Shown here in pieces: positions 1-9,200 of a stretch of DNA of 19,567 nt (position 1 is its first letter; every line of letters starts with the position of its first letter). The translations under genes were made by a program, and so were the position numbers. The notes below the pieces were generated by a model. That model saw only the letters and a program-made list of their open reading frames with translations, did not search any database and was not told where the DNA came from. Source of the DNA: Bacteroidota bacterium (GTDB lineage: Bacteria > Bacteroidota > Bacteroidia > JAADEI01); assembly GCA_024280615.1 (NCBI GenBank), contig JAJRPU010000089.1, forward strand, positions 1 through 19,567. Reading direction: 5' to 3'.

Positions 1-785
1 CCCTGCCACTGCTCAATGTGAAACACACTCTTACCATCATGAACGACACTGATACGAACCTGTGGAACCCTCCTGCCCTCCGCATTCCACCCATATTCAC
101 CGTCCATAACTGTCCAAGAATAACTAAACAAATGCGTCAGGTCAAACAACACATACAAACTATCTGAATTCATCAGCAAATAACCACTGACACTGTCCCT
201 GCCAGACTTCCTACTACCAACATACCTCAGCAACTTAGAAACATTCTCACTACCAAGCGAAACCTCTTCCCACTCCCTAGACAACCAGGTGTCTTCCCAC
301 ACACTCCCAAGCCTTTTTAACGGAACCTTCCCATGAACAGCCCACAAAATGGCTACCGATACAATCTGCTTAGCCATCTCCTGTCCAAACTCCCCCTTCA
401 ATGCCTCATAGACAGAGTCCAACACATGCCAGCACACCTTGCTCGCTCCATACTCATAACTTCCCTCATACTTCAAAGGACGATTCACAGATACTGCATC
501 TCCTTGCCCTTCCTGGCTCTTAGTCTTCTTTCTCTTCCCACTCCTCTTCTTAGGTTTGAAACCTTCAGGGGTCAAAGTACCTATGTATTCACTATCCTTC
601 TCCGGCTTCTTCTTTTCTTTATTCCACCACACTCTGTATTGATGCACCTGCCATGAGCCATTGACGTATTTGAGTTCCAGGTTCTTTCCCATCTGTTTTT
701 TTAGTTGAGCCAGCATTTCCAGAGCCCATTGTGGTCTTTTGTATTTTACCTTTCTTGTTGATGTCTTTTGTTTCTTCTCGTTCAT
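1..785 (-). mobile_element. IS4/IS1634-like DDE transposase, N-terminal part (runs off the window)
   Basis: An uninterrupted minus-strand reading frame starts with ATG at 785-783 and stays open to base 1, giving 261 codons with no stop, so the gene is truncated by the window edge and not visibly broken. The N-terminal part is basic and carries a Tyr/Trp-rich stretch followed by a 'IGTLTPEGF' segment, a layout I associate with the N-terminal domain of IS1634-like transposases. The middle is helical (residues about 115-200). A hydrophobic strand then ends in the motif LFDLTHLFSYS, whose Asp (residue 215) fits the first Asp of the DDE catalytic triad. The second Asp and the Glu would lie outside the window. 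The element would cut and paste its own DNA. Its inverted repeats cannot be defined because only one side is visible. The upstream flank (786-1332) is non-coding and ends at tRNA-Phe. The family call rests on motif memory and is moderately sure; that it is a transposase is more certain. Confidence 0.72.
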
Positions 786-901
786 ATGGATTAAATTTGT
801 TGTAAGTAACAGTAAGCAAGAATAAAAAGTTCCATGTAGGTTATTCCATACACACAAATCACGCATTGCACATTAGTAAATCGGTATTGATATGGATTAA
901 A
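784..901. repeat. 12-bp direct repeat pair (784-795 and 890-901)
   Basis: ATATGGATTAAA occurs twice, 106 bp apart. The first copy spans the start codon region of the transposase gene and the second lies upstream of it. It may be chance in AT-rich DNA, a duplicated transposase-binding site, or part of the IS end. Confidence 0.35.
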
Positions 902-1235
902 AGGGGAGTTTGGGTGATAATACTAAATTTCACTAACCCTACCAAGAACACTACAAATAGATTTGGCACCAGAGTTACGCACACTTAAAACAAAAAGCAT
1001 ACAGACACACAGACAATTATGTCCAAAATAATCCCAGAAGGCAAACTGCATAAACTAAGTATAAGCTTGCCTTCCCAATTTTATCCTAACATGAGTTGGG
1101 TATTTACCAGCAAAGTCTGGCTTCTTGTCTGGCCTAAGTTCAAACTTTATTCTCATTATTGGAACACAGGATTTACCTGTGCATTGCCCGAAGCCCTTAT
1201 CTGTTCTGGGGGACACAATGGGAACACGTTTTGTA

Positions 1236-1260
1236 TGTCATTGTATGACGTTATGACACA
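1236..1260. repeat. Palindromic element copy A (TGTCAT...ATGACA)
   Basis: TGTCAT at 1236-1241 pairs with ATGACA at 1253-1258. A shorter nested pair, GTCAT/ATGAC, lies inside (1237-1249). The element shares TGTCAWTGTATGAC (1236-1249) and TATGACACA (1252-1260) with copy B at 1299-1317. It differs mainly by about 8 extra bases in the centre that look like a duplication of a TATGAC half-site. Role unknown: operator, protein-binding site of the insertion sequence, or recombination site. Confidence 0.45.
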
Positions 1261-1298
1261 ATCCCCCATTTGTGAACTCCCTATAAATCAACATCTTG

Positions 1299-1317
1299 TG
1301 TGTCAATGTATGACACA
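1299..1317. repeat. Palindromic element copy B (TGTGTCA-ATGTA-TGACACA)
   Basis: This is a perfect 7-bp inverted repeat with a 5-base centre, lying 15 bp beyond the 3' end of tRNA-Phe on the transcribed strand. No run of T follows the hairpin on either strand, so it is a poor intrinsic terminator. A half-site, AATGACAG, follows directly (1319-1326). It is related to copy A. Confidence 0.5.
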
Positions 1318-1332
1318 AAATGACAGTCCCAG

Positions 1333-1405
1333 TGGTGCGGGGCGGAGTCGAACCGCCGACCACCGGATTTTCAGTCCGGTGCTCTACCACCTGAGCTACC
1401 GCACC
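1333..1405 (-). tRNA. tRNA-Phe (GAA anticodon)
   Basis: The reverse complement folds into a complete 73-nt cloverleaf. The acceptor stem is GGTGCGG/CCGCACC (7 perfect pairs), the D stem GCTC/GAGC, the anticodon stem CCGGA/TCCGG with loop CTGAAAA (anticodon GAA), the variable loop is 5 nt, and the T stem is GGCGG/CCGCC with loop TTCGACT. The discriminator is A. CCA is not encoded, since the next bases are CTG. It lies 52 bp after the TPR gene on the same strand and may be the last transcript unit of the gyrA block or have its own promoter. A repeat-bearing, gene-free region and a transposase lie on its 3' side. Confidence 0.97.
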
Positions 1406-1457
1406 ACCTCAAATTCTTGGTTATTAAACAAGGGCAAAGGTTGATTAGTTCCAGTTT

Positions 1458-2642
1458 TTACTGCAGATTTTTAAGCTTGTCGTATAGTTCCTTCATTTGT
1501 TTACTTTTCTCAGTGTCTCCAAGTCTCATATAGACTTCTCTTAGTGCAGCAACTGTGTTCAAGTCATCGGGTTTGAGTTTGTGAGCCTTTTCAAGATAAG
1601 GTAATGCTTTTTTTAGCCACTGGTCCCTTTCCTCCTTGAGTTTGTTATACTCATCCATCTTATCTACTGGCAGAGCATTCATTTTTTCAGTGATTTCAAC
1701 TGCCTTGTTGTAGTAGAGGGCACCGAGGCTATAGTTGGCATCAAAAAGGTCATCGTTTAAAGCAAGTGCTTTTTTATAGACCTTCTCTGCCTCATCAACC
1801 TTTCCTTGTTGTTCATATATTGAGCCTTTAATTATATAGAGCATTGGGTCTGTGCTGTCTTTCTTGATAGCTTCGTCAATAAGTGGAAGTGCCTTTTCGG
1901 TTTCATCTCGGATAAGAAATATATTGATTTGTTTCCTAATCAAATCAATATCTGTGGGAAATCGTGTCCTACCCTCTTTTATAACTCTCTCTGCACCTTC
2001 AATATCTTGTTTGCCAACCATATATAGATATGCAAGTGTGTTATAAATCTTAGCGGTTTGCTTCCCGGCTTTTAGGACTGCTTCATAGGCACTGATTGCT
2101 TCCTCAATCATTTGTGCATTATAAGCTGAGATAGCAGCCGCCTCAAGTAGAGAAGTATCTCCTTTGAAATCAGTTCTACCTTCTGCCTTAGCCATTATTC
2201 TAGCTGCCTCATTAGCTTTCATGAAAAATTCATAAGCTTCGTTGAAGTTCTGATTATTATATGCCTGCACACCTTGATTATATAGATATTGAATTAGCAT
2301 ATTTAGTTCATGTCTTATCTCCTCTGTATATGTTCCTTTATTGTCCAAGTCAATTGCCTTTTCATAAGAAACCAGGGCAGTGTCCAGTGGCGATGGAACA
2401 AGATTTTTAAATTTATCATTTTGGGATATTCGTCCATAGATAATTGCTCTATAGTACCAAGTTTTTGCCTTGCCTTTTGTTTGTTCATGTGTAATTGCCT
2501 TGTCTATTGCTTCTCGTGCCTTGTCCAGCTCTTCGTGTTGCAAGTAGTTCCACGCAGTAACAACTGCAGAATTTTGAGCATTAAGCGTTATTGCCAGAGC
2601 CAATGCCACGATCCATTTAATTCTCGCTATTGCCTTCATCAT
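1458..2642 (-). CDS. Secreted tetratricopeptide-repeat protein
   Basis: This is a 394-residue protein. It begins with a Lys/Arg-containing start, a hydrophobic core (residues 10-20) and a likely signal peptidase site after LNA (residue 22), so it is probably periplasmic. The rest is helical with TPR-type repeats. The clearest run, around residues 245-305, has pairs of helices with the G-x-x-Y/A pattern ('GSIYEQQGKVDEAEKVYKKA' and 'YSLGALYYNKA'). A second block near the C-terminus, about residues 345-390, includes 'YLEKAHKLKPDD'. TPRs bind other proteins, so a scaffold or envelope role is likely, but the partner is unknown. The start codon lies 26 bp inside the 3' end of gyrA in another frame (tandem ATGATG), which suggests translational coupling. 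Similar TPR proteins are common in Bacteroidota and I cannot name an orthologue. Confidence 0.88.
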   Translation of the reverse strand: MMKAIARIKWIVALALAITLNAQNSAVVTAWNYLQHEELDKAREAIDKAITHEQTKGKAKTWYYRAIIYGRISQNDKFKNLVPSPLDTALVSYEKAIDLDNKGTYTEEIRHELNMLIQYLYNQGVQAYNNQNFNEAYEFFMKANEAARIMAKAEGRTDFKGDTSLLEAAAISAYNAQMIEEAISAYEAVLKAGKQTAKIYNTLAYLYMVGKQDIEGAERVIKEGRTRFPTDIDLIRKQINIFLIRDETEKALPLIDEAIKKDSTDPMLYIIKGSIYEQQGKVDEAEKVYKKALALNDDLFDANYSLGALYYNKAVEITEKMNALPVDKMDEYNKLKEERDQWLKKALPYLEKAHKLKPDDLNTVAALREVYMRLGDTEKSKQMKELYDKLKNLQ

Positions 2643-5178
2643 GACTTTCTGATTTAGTGTATTGATTAATTACTTTCCTATTAGTGTCAAAAAGTGTGCC
2701 AGAAACAGGGTCTTCAGTTCTAATCAGTGCTACTGAAGTAACTCTATCATCAGGATTAAGGTTTATAAGCCTAACTCCTTGAGTGTTTCTGCTAAGAACA
2801 GGAATGTTTTTAACTGATTGTCTGATGGACATTCCCTTGCGGGTAATGATAACGATTTCATCTGTGTCGTAGACTGACCTAGTAACAGCCAGCGGTCCAG
2901 TCTTGTCGGTTATTTTTAATGTTTTGACTCCTTTTCCACCTCGTTTTGTCTTCCGATAATCGCTCACTTCTGAACGTTTTCCATAGCCTTTTTCTGAAAC
3001 AGCAAGGATTTTGAGCAAATTATCTGTTATTACTGACATTCCCACCACTTCGTCCCCTTCCTCAAGCTTCATTCCACGGACCCCAGCGGCAGCTCTACCC
3101 ATCGGTCTGACCTCGCTCTCATCAAACCTGATTGCCTGACCCATTCGGGACACAATAATTATCTCATTTGAACCATTTGTTATCTGCGCTGACACGAGAC
3201 TATCGCCTTCTTTGATGCTAATTGCTTTCTTTCCAGTGGACCTGATGCTTTTAAATTCAGCGAAAGGCGTTTTCTTAACTATGCCTCGTTTAGTTGCAAA
3301 GAAGATAAACAAGTCATCTCGTTCCAGTTGGGCACGCTTGATGGGTATGTGTGCAACTATCTTTTCTCCCTGTGGCAAGCTGATAAATTGAGTTATATGT
3401 CTTCCTCGTGCCGACCGATGCATCTCCGGAATTCTATATACCGGAATACTATAAACGATTCCTGATGAGGCAAATAAGAATAAAACATCGTGAGTATTGG
3501 TAACAAAAGCATGTTCAATAAAATCTTCATCTTTAACATTTGCACTGGTTGCTCCTTTGCCTCCCCTTTGTTGACGCCGATAGGAAGTTACAGGCACTCG
3601 TTTAATGTATCCAAGATGACTAATAAGCACCACAACGTCCTGTTCCGGGATAAAACTCAATTCATCTTCATCGTCTTCATCTGTGAATAACTGGATTTCT
3701 GTTCGTCTCTCATCACCATATTTTTTCTTAATCTCAAGCATTTCTTCCTTAAGCAGCTGGTATCTGAGGTCTTCCTCACTTAAGACTCGCTTGTAGAACG
3801 CTATTTTCTCAATGAGTTCGTCATATTCTTTTTGTAATTTTTCTCTTTCAAGTCCTGTTAATTTTTGCAGTCGCATGTCAAGGATAGCCTTGGCTTGCAC
3901 CTCAGTAAAGTCAAATTGTTGCATCAAGCCGTTCTTGGCTTCCTCCGGCGTGTGCGAACTTCTAATAAGATTAATTATTTCGTCCAGATGGTCAAGGGCT
4001 TTAAGCAATCCTTCAAGGATATGAGCCCTTCTCTCTGCTTGGTCTAACTCATATTTTGTCTTACGAATTAATACTTCATGTCTATGCTCTACATAATGCT
4101 TAATGAGGTCTCTAAGTGTTAACTGCTCTGGTTTCCCATTAACAAGGGCAATATGCTGAATTGAATAGCTCTGTTGCAGTGGCGTTAGCTTATAAAGTTG
4201 TCTCATAAGTACTTCAGCCGGAACATCTCCTTTGAGTTCAATAACTATTCTCAGCCCGGACCGGTCACTTTCATCCCTAATATCATCAATTCCTTTGAGT
4301 TTGCCTTGAGTGACCAAATCAGCAATTTTCATAATAATTGCAGCCTTAGAAACCTGATACGGGATTTCAGTTACTACTATTCTCTGCTTCTTACCCTTAC
4401 CCTCCTCAACAGTCATCCGGGCTCTTACCACTGCCCTTCCCTTGCCTGTCAAATATCCTTTCCTTACACCTTCAATGCCATAGAGAATGCCACCTGTTGG
4501 GAAGTCAGGACCTTTGATATATTCCATTAACTCCTCCGAAGTTATCTCCCGATTATCAATATATGCTACAATGCCGTCTATTAACTCGTTAAGGTTATGC
4601 GGCAGAATATTTGTAGCCATTCCCACTGCTATGCCGGAAGCACCATTGGCAAGCAGATTAGGGAATCGGGCTGGCAGGACAACAGGTTCTTTTAATGAGT
4701 CATCAAAATTGGGAACGAAGTCAACAGTATTTTTGTCTATATCAGCAAGCATTTCTTCTGCTATACGGCTCAGACGCGCTTCAGTATATCGCATAGCGGC
4801 GGGACTATCGCCATCAATGGAACCGAAGTTGCCTTGTCCATCCACTAATGGATACCGCATTACCCACTCTTGAGCCATTCTGACCATTGCTTCATATACC
4901 GGTGCATCGCCATGTGGATGATACTTACCGAGCACCTCTCCCACTATACGAGCAGACTTCTTGAATGGACGATTATGAAACAGACCCAGTTCATACATTC
5001 CGTAGAGAACACGTCTTTGAACTGGTTTCAAGCCATCTCGGACGTCCGGCAATGCCCGTGAGACAATAACAGACATTGCATAGTCTATGTATGCAGATTT
5101 CATCTCATCTTCAATAGGAATATCTATAATGCGTCCCCCTTTTCCGTTTTCCATGGGTTCCCGAGGTTCCTGTTCCAT
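2617..5178 (-). CDS. gyrA: DNA gyrase subunit A
   Basis: This is an 853-residue type IIA topoisomerase subunit. It binds, cleaves and rejoins DNA and, with GyrB, introduces negative supercoils. The breakage-reunion domain covers roughly residues 30-500, with the catalytic Tyr131 in 'AMRYTEARL'. The quinolone-pocket segment reads GDAPVYEAMVRMAQ, so the positions equal to E. coli Ser83 and Asp87 are Ala92 and Glu96. A GyrA box (QRGGKG, around residue 536) opens the C-terminal beta-pinwheel, which also contains a second KRGGKG copy. The box argues for GyrA over ParC. The C-terminal tail is short and acidic (SHDEGNSEN). The ATG at 5178 is used; 29 bp separate it from the glycosyltransferase stop, and an exact TAnnTTTG box lies in that gap. 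The 3' end overlaps the TPR gene. No gyrB is in the window. Confidence 0.97.
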   Translation of the reverse strand: MEQEPREPMENGKGGRIIDIPIEDEMKSAYIDYAMSVIVSRALPDVRDGLKPVQRRVLYGMYELGLFHNRPFKKSARIVGEVLGKYHPHGDAPVYEAMVRMAQEWVMRYPLVDGQGNFGSIDGDSPAAMRYTEARLSRIAEEMLADIDKNTVDFVPNFDDSLKEPVVLPARFPNLLANGASGIAVGMATNILPHNLNELIDGIVAYIDNREITSEELMEYIKGPDFPTGGILYGIEGVRKGYLTGKGRAVVRARMTVEEGKGKKQRIVVTEIPYQVSKAAIIMKIADLVTQGKLKGIDDIRDESDRSGLRIVIELKGDVPAEVLMRQLYKLTPLQQSYSIQHIALVNGKPEQLTLRDLIKHYVEHRHEVLIRKTKYELDQAERRAHILEGLLKALDHLDEIINLIRSSHTPEEAKNGLMQQFDFTEVQAKAILDMRLQKLTGLEREKLQKEYDELIEKIAFYKRVLSEEDLRYQLLKEEMLEIKKKYGDERRTEIQLFTDEDDEDELSFIPEQDVVVLISHLGYIKRVPVTSYRRQQRGGKGATSANVKDEDFIEHAFVTNTHDVLFLFASSGIVYSIPVYRIPEMHRSARGRHITQFISLPQGEKIVAHIPIKRAQLERDDLFIFFATKRGIVKKTPFAEFKSIRSTGKKAISIKEGDSLVSAQITNGSNEIIIVSRMGQAIRFDESEVRPMGRAAAGVRGMKLEEGDEVVGMSVITDNLLKILAVSEKGYGKRSEVSDYRKTKRGGKGVKTLKITDKTGPLAVTRSVYDTDEIVIITRKGMSIRQSVKNIPVLSRNTQGVRLINLNPDDRVTSVALIRTEDPVSGTLFDTNRKVINQYTKSESHDEGNSEN

Positions 5179-5197
5179 ATTTCTTTCTGTTTTTAGG

Positions 5198-5205
5198 CAA
5201 AATTA
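5198..5205 (-). promoter_or_regulatory. Candidate Bacteroidota -7 box upstream of gyrA
   Basis: The minus strand reads TAATTTTG, an exact TAnnTTTG match, 19 nt upstream of the gyrA ATG in the 29-bp gap after the glycosyltransferase. I found no TTG element 17-23 bp further upstream, so support is partial. If active, gyrA could be transcribed apart from the glycosyltransferase. Confidence 0.3.
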
Positions 5206-5207
5206 CG

Positions 5208-6188
5208 TCAATTTATTTTGAGCCAGCACCTCATCAAACGCCCCAATCCAAGCCAAAATCCTGAACCGTAGGATATATGCAACACAGGATAAACAACCAT
5301 TATTCTTAAGGCTTCCATCAAAGAATCGGCATACTTGAAAGAGAAAACAATGTCAAGAAGTAAGTAGGTAAATAAAGGCAGCCCCCAGACCCAATGCCAG
5401 AGAAGCAGAACAGGCAGTGCGAGCAGATAAATCACGAACAGTGCAGGAACTAAGTGTCTAAAGTGTCCTCGCTTGGTCTTGCAGAATATTACCTCCGGTT
5501 TGTAATATCCATACCTAAAATACTGTTTGAATAGGGCAGACAAACTTTTTCGTGGCAGGTAGAAAGCCTTTATCTCCGGTGTTTGATAAATGGTTAGTCC
5601 TGCATTTTTAGCCCTGTAGTGAAATTCTTCGTCTTCGTTGCAGGGCAATGACTCATCAAAAAGCCCTATAGTGCGGAAAACCTTTCCCTTCCACGCACCC
5701 AGATAGACTGTATCAGTGGGTCCTTCATAATTAAAGTGTATAGCGGAATCTCCTATTCCGAAGGGCGATTGAGTGGCTTTGGCAATTGCCTTCTGCCAAG
5801 ACGTCAATCCTTTTTTTCGTTGCGGACCACCCACTATGTCAGACCCGGATTCCTCAAAGGCAAGTAAAATTTTTTCAAAATAATCGTTAGCGTAGTGAGT
5901 GTGTGCATCCAGCCTGATGATTATGTCTTCATCCTGTGGATTCACTTTCCTGATGACCATATTAATAGCAAATGGCACATATTTATTAGGATTATGAAGC
6001 AAATCAATTTTATCGGGATATTTTTCCTGCCATTTCTTAATAATTGAAACCGTTTTGTCAGTGGAACCCCCATCAACGATAAACGCTTTGGCACCGGCAG
6101 GAAGGGTCTCCACAAGCCACTCCAATAAACCATCTATATGGTCTTCCTCGTTTAATACTGGAACAACTACAAAAATGCGTTTATTCAC
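5208..6188 (-). CDS. Family 2 glycosyltransferase, ExoA-like
   Basis: This 326-residue protein begins directly with the GT-A fold: 'VVVPVLNEE' at residues 7-15, VDGGSTD (38-44) for nucleotide-sugar binding, and DAH at 94-96 in the place of the metal-binding DXD motif. An acidic 'NEDEEFHYR' segment (near 204-212) and 'QYFRYGYYK' downstream match the ExoA-type succinoglycan glucosyltransferase subgroup. The C-terminal third has two to three hydrophobic segments (about residues 245-290), so it is probably bound to the inner membrane and builds a surface polysaccharide or glycolipid. Donor and acceptor are unknown, and no other polysaccharide genes are nearby. The start is a GTG at 6188; an in-frame stop at 6200-6198 rules out a longer form. 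It is transcribed away from the DUF4175-like gene. Confidence 0.88.
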   Translation of the reverse strand: MNKRIFVVVPVLNEEDHIDGLLEWLVETLPAGAKAFIVDGGSTDKTVSIIKKWQEKYPDKIDLLHNPNKYVPFAINMVIRKVNPQDEDIIIRLDAHTHYANDYFEKILLAFEESGSDIVGGPQRKKGLTSWQKAIAKATQSPFGIGDSAIHFNYEGPTDTVYLGAWKGKVFRTIGLFDESLPCNEDEEFHYRAKNAGLTIYQTPEIKAFYLPRKSLSALFKQYFRYGYYKPEVIFCKTKRGHFRHLVPALFVIYLLALPVLLLWHWVWGLPLFTYLLLDIVFSFKYADSLMEALRIMVVYPVLHISYGSGFWLGLGRLMRCWLKIN

Positions 6189-6192
6189 AGGG

Positions 6193-6200
6193 CAAAGTTA
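6193..6200 (-). promoter_or_regulatory. Candidate -7 box in the divergent glycosyltransferase/DUF4175 gap
   Basis: The minus strand reads TAACTTTG, an exact TAnnTTTG match, but it ends only 4 nt before the GTG start of the glycosyltransferase, so a transcript from it would be nearly leaderless. No TTG element is seen at 17-23 bp. The same 53-bp gap must also hold the plus-strand promoter, where only a one-mismatch TATATTTA is seen. Confidence 0.2.
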
Positions 6201-6241
6201 AGTTGGTTTATATTTAAAGTAAAAAGCATACAAAGGCACCT

Positions 6242-9200
6242 ATGAAACAACAGATTGACACAATGGTTGATAGGCTCGTCGGACACCTCAGAAAACGCCT
6301 TCTTATTGATTGGTTCCGGGAATCCATTATTTGGGTTTCTATATGGCTCCTGCTTGTTGCTATTGCTCTGCTCATAGAATTTTTCACCGACCTACCCACT
6401 CCTGCTCTGGCAACACTGTATTACATCCTTCTGGGCGGTGCAATCCTTACAGCCTGGATAATTGGCTATGGACTATGGACATACAACAAATACTTAAAAA
6501 TCAAAAAGAAGTTATACTCACTGGCACGGGAAGAAGGCGACAAGCAACAAGTGGACGATTTAATAGTCAACACACTACAACTCTATGAATTATACAAAGA
6601 ACGACCATCTCCCATCCTGCAAAAAGCTATTGAAGATAAGCTATCCCGATTGTCTAATGTCAGATGGCGTTATCAACATGCGTGGAAGCGGGTTCTGATA
6701 GCACTGCCCCTACTACTAATCCCTCTTGTATTCCTAGTAGGAATGTGGACCTACAATCCCGAACAATTCAAGTATTCCGTTGCAAGGATATATAATTATG
6801 ACAACCCTCCTTCTCCTCCCGCTCCCTTCTCTATTGACTCAATATCTCCCAGGTTTGCCTTACGTAACCAGTCTTTTAACCTAAAAATTCACTTTTCAGG
6901 TAATGCCCTGCCTAAAAAAGTGCATATCAACACAAGCACCGTCAATCTGTTCGCTCAACAAGACGAATCGCAACAAAATATCTTTTTTGTTCAGATTCCC
7001 GGACAAATAGACCACTTCACATTTCACGTTACTGCCGATAACTGGACCTTTGGTCCCTTCACTATTCCCATTATTCCACCGCCATATCTTGAAGACCTGA
7101 GAGTGAAAATTGAATATCCAGCACATACAGGGCTTTCGCCTGAAGAGTTAGCCACTGGCGACCTTAAAGTGCCTTATGGGTCCCGACTGACCTGGACGTT
7201 GGTTGCCCGTAACACATCAAAAGTAATAATGCAATTTCCTGACACTACCATAGCCCTGACCAACTGCTCTGAATGCTCTTTTAGCCACATAGCCACAAGG
7301 AATATGTCCTATAAAGTTTGGCTTTTAGGCGACTTAAACGTTTCTTCAGACACTTTCAACTATGTAATTGAAGTTATTCCAGACCAATATCCGGGAATAG
7401 TAGTTAGTGAAGAAAGGGATTCGGTTCTGCCCACTGAAATTAAGTTTGTCGGTGAAGTGTGGGACGACTACGGTTTCTCTGCCCTTTACTTCGTCTTCTG
7501 GCGGGAAGGACACCCTCCACAAAAGATTAAAATCCCTATTATCAGCGGGTTGCTACGACAGGTTTTCGCTACAACTTGGAACTTAGATACACTATATGCT
7601 TACAGCGATGGATTTGACGTCTTTTATCAATTTGAAGTTTATGACAATGACAGGGTTTCAGGACCCAAGAAAAGCACTACGGCAGTGAGAAGACTACGTA
7701 TTCCCTCTCTTACAGAACGACAGAAGCAACTCCAACATATCGGTTCAGGCATAGGCGAAGCATCGGCACAAATAGCAGAGTCCACGGAAGAACAAAGAAA
7801 GCAATTTGAAGAACTGTCCAGAGAAATGCTTATGCTCAAAAATCTTAATCTACAAAAACAAGATGCTTTAAGGGAAATGCTTAAAGACCAACAAAGCATT
7901 CTGGAAAACGCCCAGAAATTGCAAGAACAGATTGAAAAACAAATGGAAATCCTCAAGGAAAGCATTAAGGATTCAGCACTTATGCAGAAACTGGAAGAAC
8001 TCCAAGAACGAACCTCTGAAATGATTCCCCCTGAACTTCAAAAGCAGTTAGAAGAACTTCAAAAAGCACTGGAAGAACTGGACCAAGAGAGAATCAAAGA
8101 ACTTATGGACGAAATACAGAAAAACCAAAAGAAACTGGAATTGTCAATGCAACGGATGCAGGAAATGCTAAAAAGACTCCAAGTGGAAGTCAATATGGAA
8201 CTGGCTATTCAGGAATTGGAACGCCTGAAACAACAGATGGAACAGGCTCTCCAAGAAGGTTCACAAGAACTGCAAGAAGAACTTCAAAAACAATGGGAAG
8301 AAATCAGGGACCTACTTGAAAGAACAGATTCACTAAACAAATCTCTATCTCCACCAATGCCCCTTGAAATGCCCCAAGAACAAATCCAACAGACAGATTC
8401 AAAGATGAAACAAGCCTCCGACGCAGTTAAACGACAAAAACCAGATGCCAAGCAAAAACAACAGGAAGCACAGCAATCTCTTGAACAACTCCAACAACAA
8501 CTACAGCAGGCTCTCGCTCAAATGAGACAAAAACAACAGGAAATAAATCTTGAACTGGTCAAAAGACTTATTGACAGGCTACTTACCATCTCACAAACAC
8601 AGGAAAGCCTCATCAACACCCTTAAGAAAAAAGGCAAAAAACCAGAACTATTACGGGACCAGCACTTACTCCGCGGTGCCCTTGCCCTAATTGAGGACAG
8701 CCTCCTTGCACTGGCAAATAATATACCTTCACTATCTCAGGAAATAATTAACGACTTTATTGAAGCAGATTTTAACATGAAAGAAGCTTATGAGAATCTC
8801 AAAGCAGAACGCCGCCCCCCCAAATTCGCACTTGTCAATCAACGAACAGCAATGGAAAAAGTCAATGAGCTAATTCTGATGCTTGAAGAAGTTAAGGACC
8901 AGACCGAGGCTCAATTAAGCATGAGCAGTGGTGCTTGCAACAACCCACGCCCCGGACAAGGTTCCAAACCATCACTGTCTCAAATGCAAAAACAACTATC
9001 AGAAAAACTAAAGCAATTAGCCAAACAAATGCAGAAGCAACAGGGCGAATCAAAAGAAGGGGCTTGGAATAAAGAAATAGCCCGACTGGCTATGCAACAA
9101 ATGCTAATCAGGCAAATGCTTGAAAGACTGGCTCAGGAAACAGATGCCACAAAGCAAGAACTGAAACAAGAGCTCAAAGGGATGGCAGAAGAAATGAAAG

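Larger units (their letters stand above)
786..1332. other. Gene-free region between the transposase and tRNA-Phe
   Basis: I see no credible protein-coding gene in these 547 bases. A plus-strand open frame at 1019-1444 exists, but its C-terminal half is the antisense of the tRNA and it is rejected. The region holds a 12-bp direct repeat (ATATGGATTAAA at 784-795 and 890-901), a long-loop 8-bp inverted repeat (GAAGGCAA at 1037-1044 with TTGCCTTC at 1067-1074), and two related TGTCA/TGACA palindromic elements at 1236-1258 and 1299-1317. One end of the insertion sequence probably lies in here, but I could not place it without the opposite end. Confidence 0.6.

Noticed and set aside
333..656. 107-codon plus-strand open frame
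   Set aside because: It lies antisense to the transposase frame, which is continuous and has a recognisable catalytic motif.
619..819. 66-codon minus-strand open frame that could be an upstream or frameshifted transposase ORF
   Set aside because: It overlaps the transposase in another frame and its sequence is Gly/Lys/Ser-rich without similarity; the main frame needs no frameshift.
1037..1074. Hairpin GAAGGCAA/TTGCCTTC as an intrinsic terminator
   Set aside because: The stem is only 8 bp with a 22-base loop, and neither strand has a proper T run after it.
1019..1444. 141-codon plus-strand open frame spanning the tRNA
   Set aside because: It reads through tRNA-Phe in antisense, giving the GAGRSRTADH-type peptide known from tRNA-shadow mis-annotations, and the rest has no recognisable domain.
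7639..7965. Antisense frames within the DUF4175 gene
   Set aside because: They are Ser/Cys/Leu-rich mirror translations of the Gln/Glu/Lys coiled coil, a common artefact.
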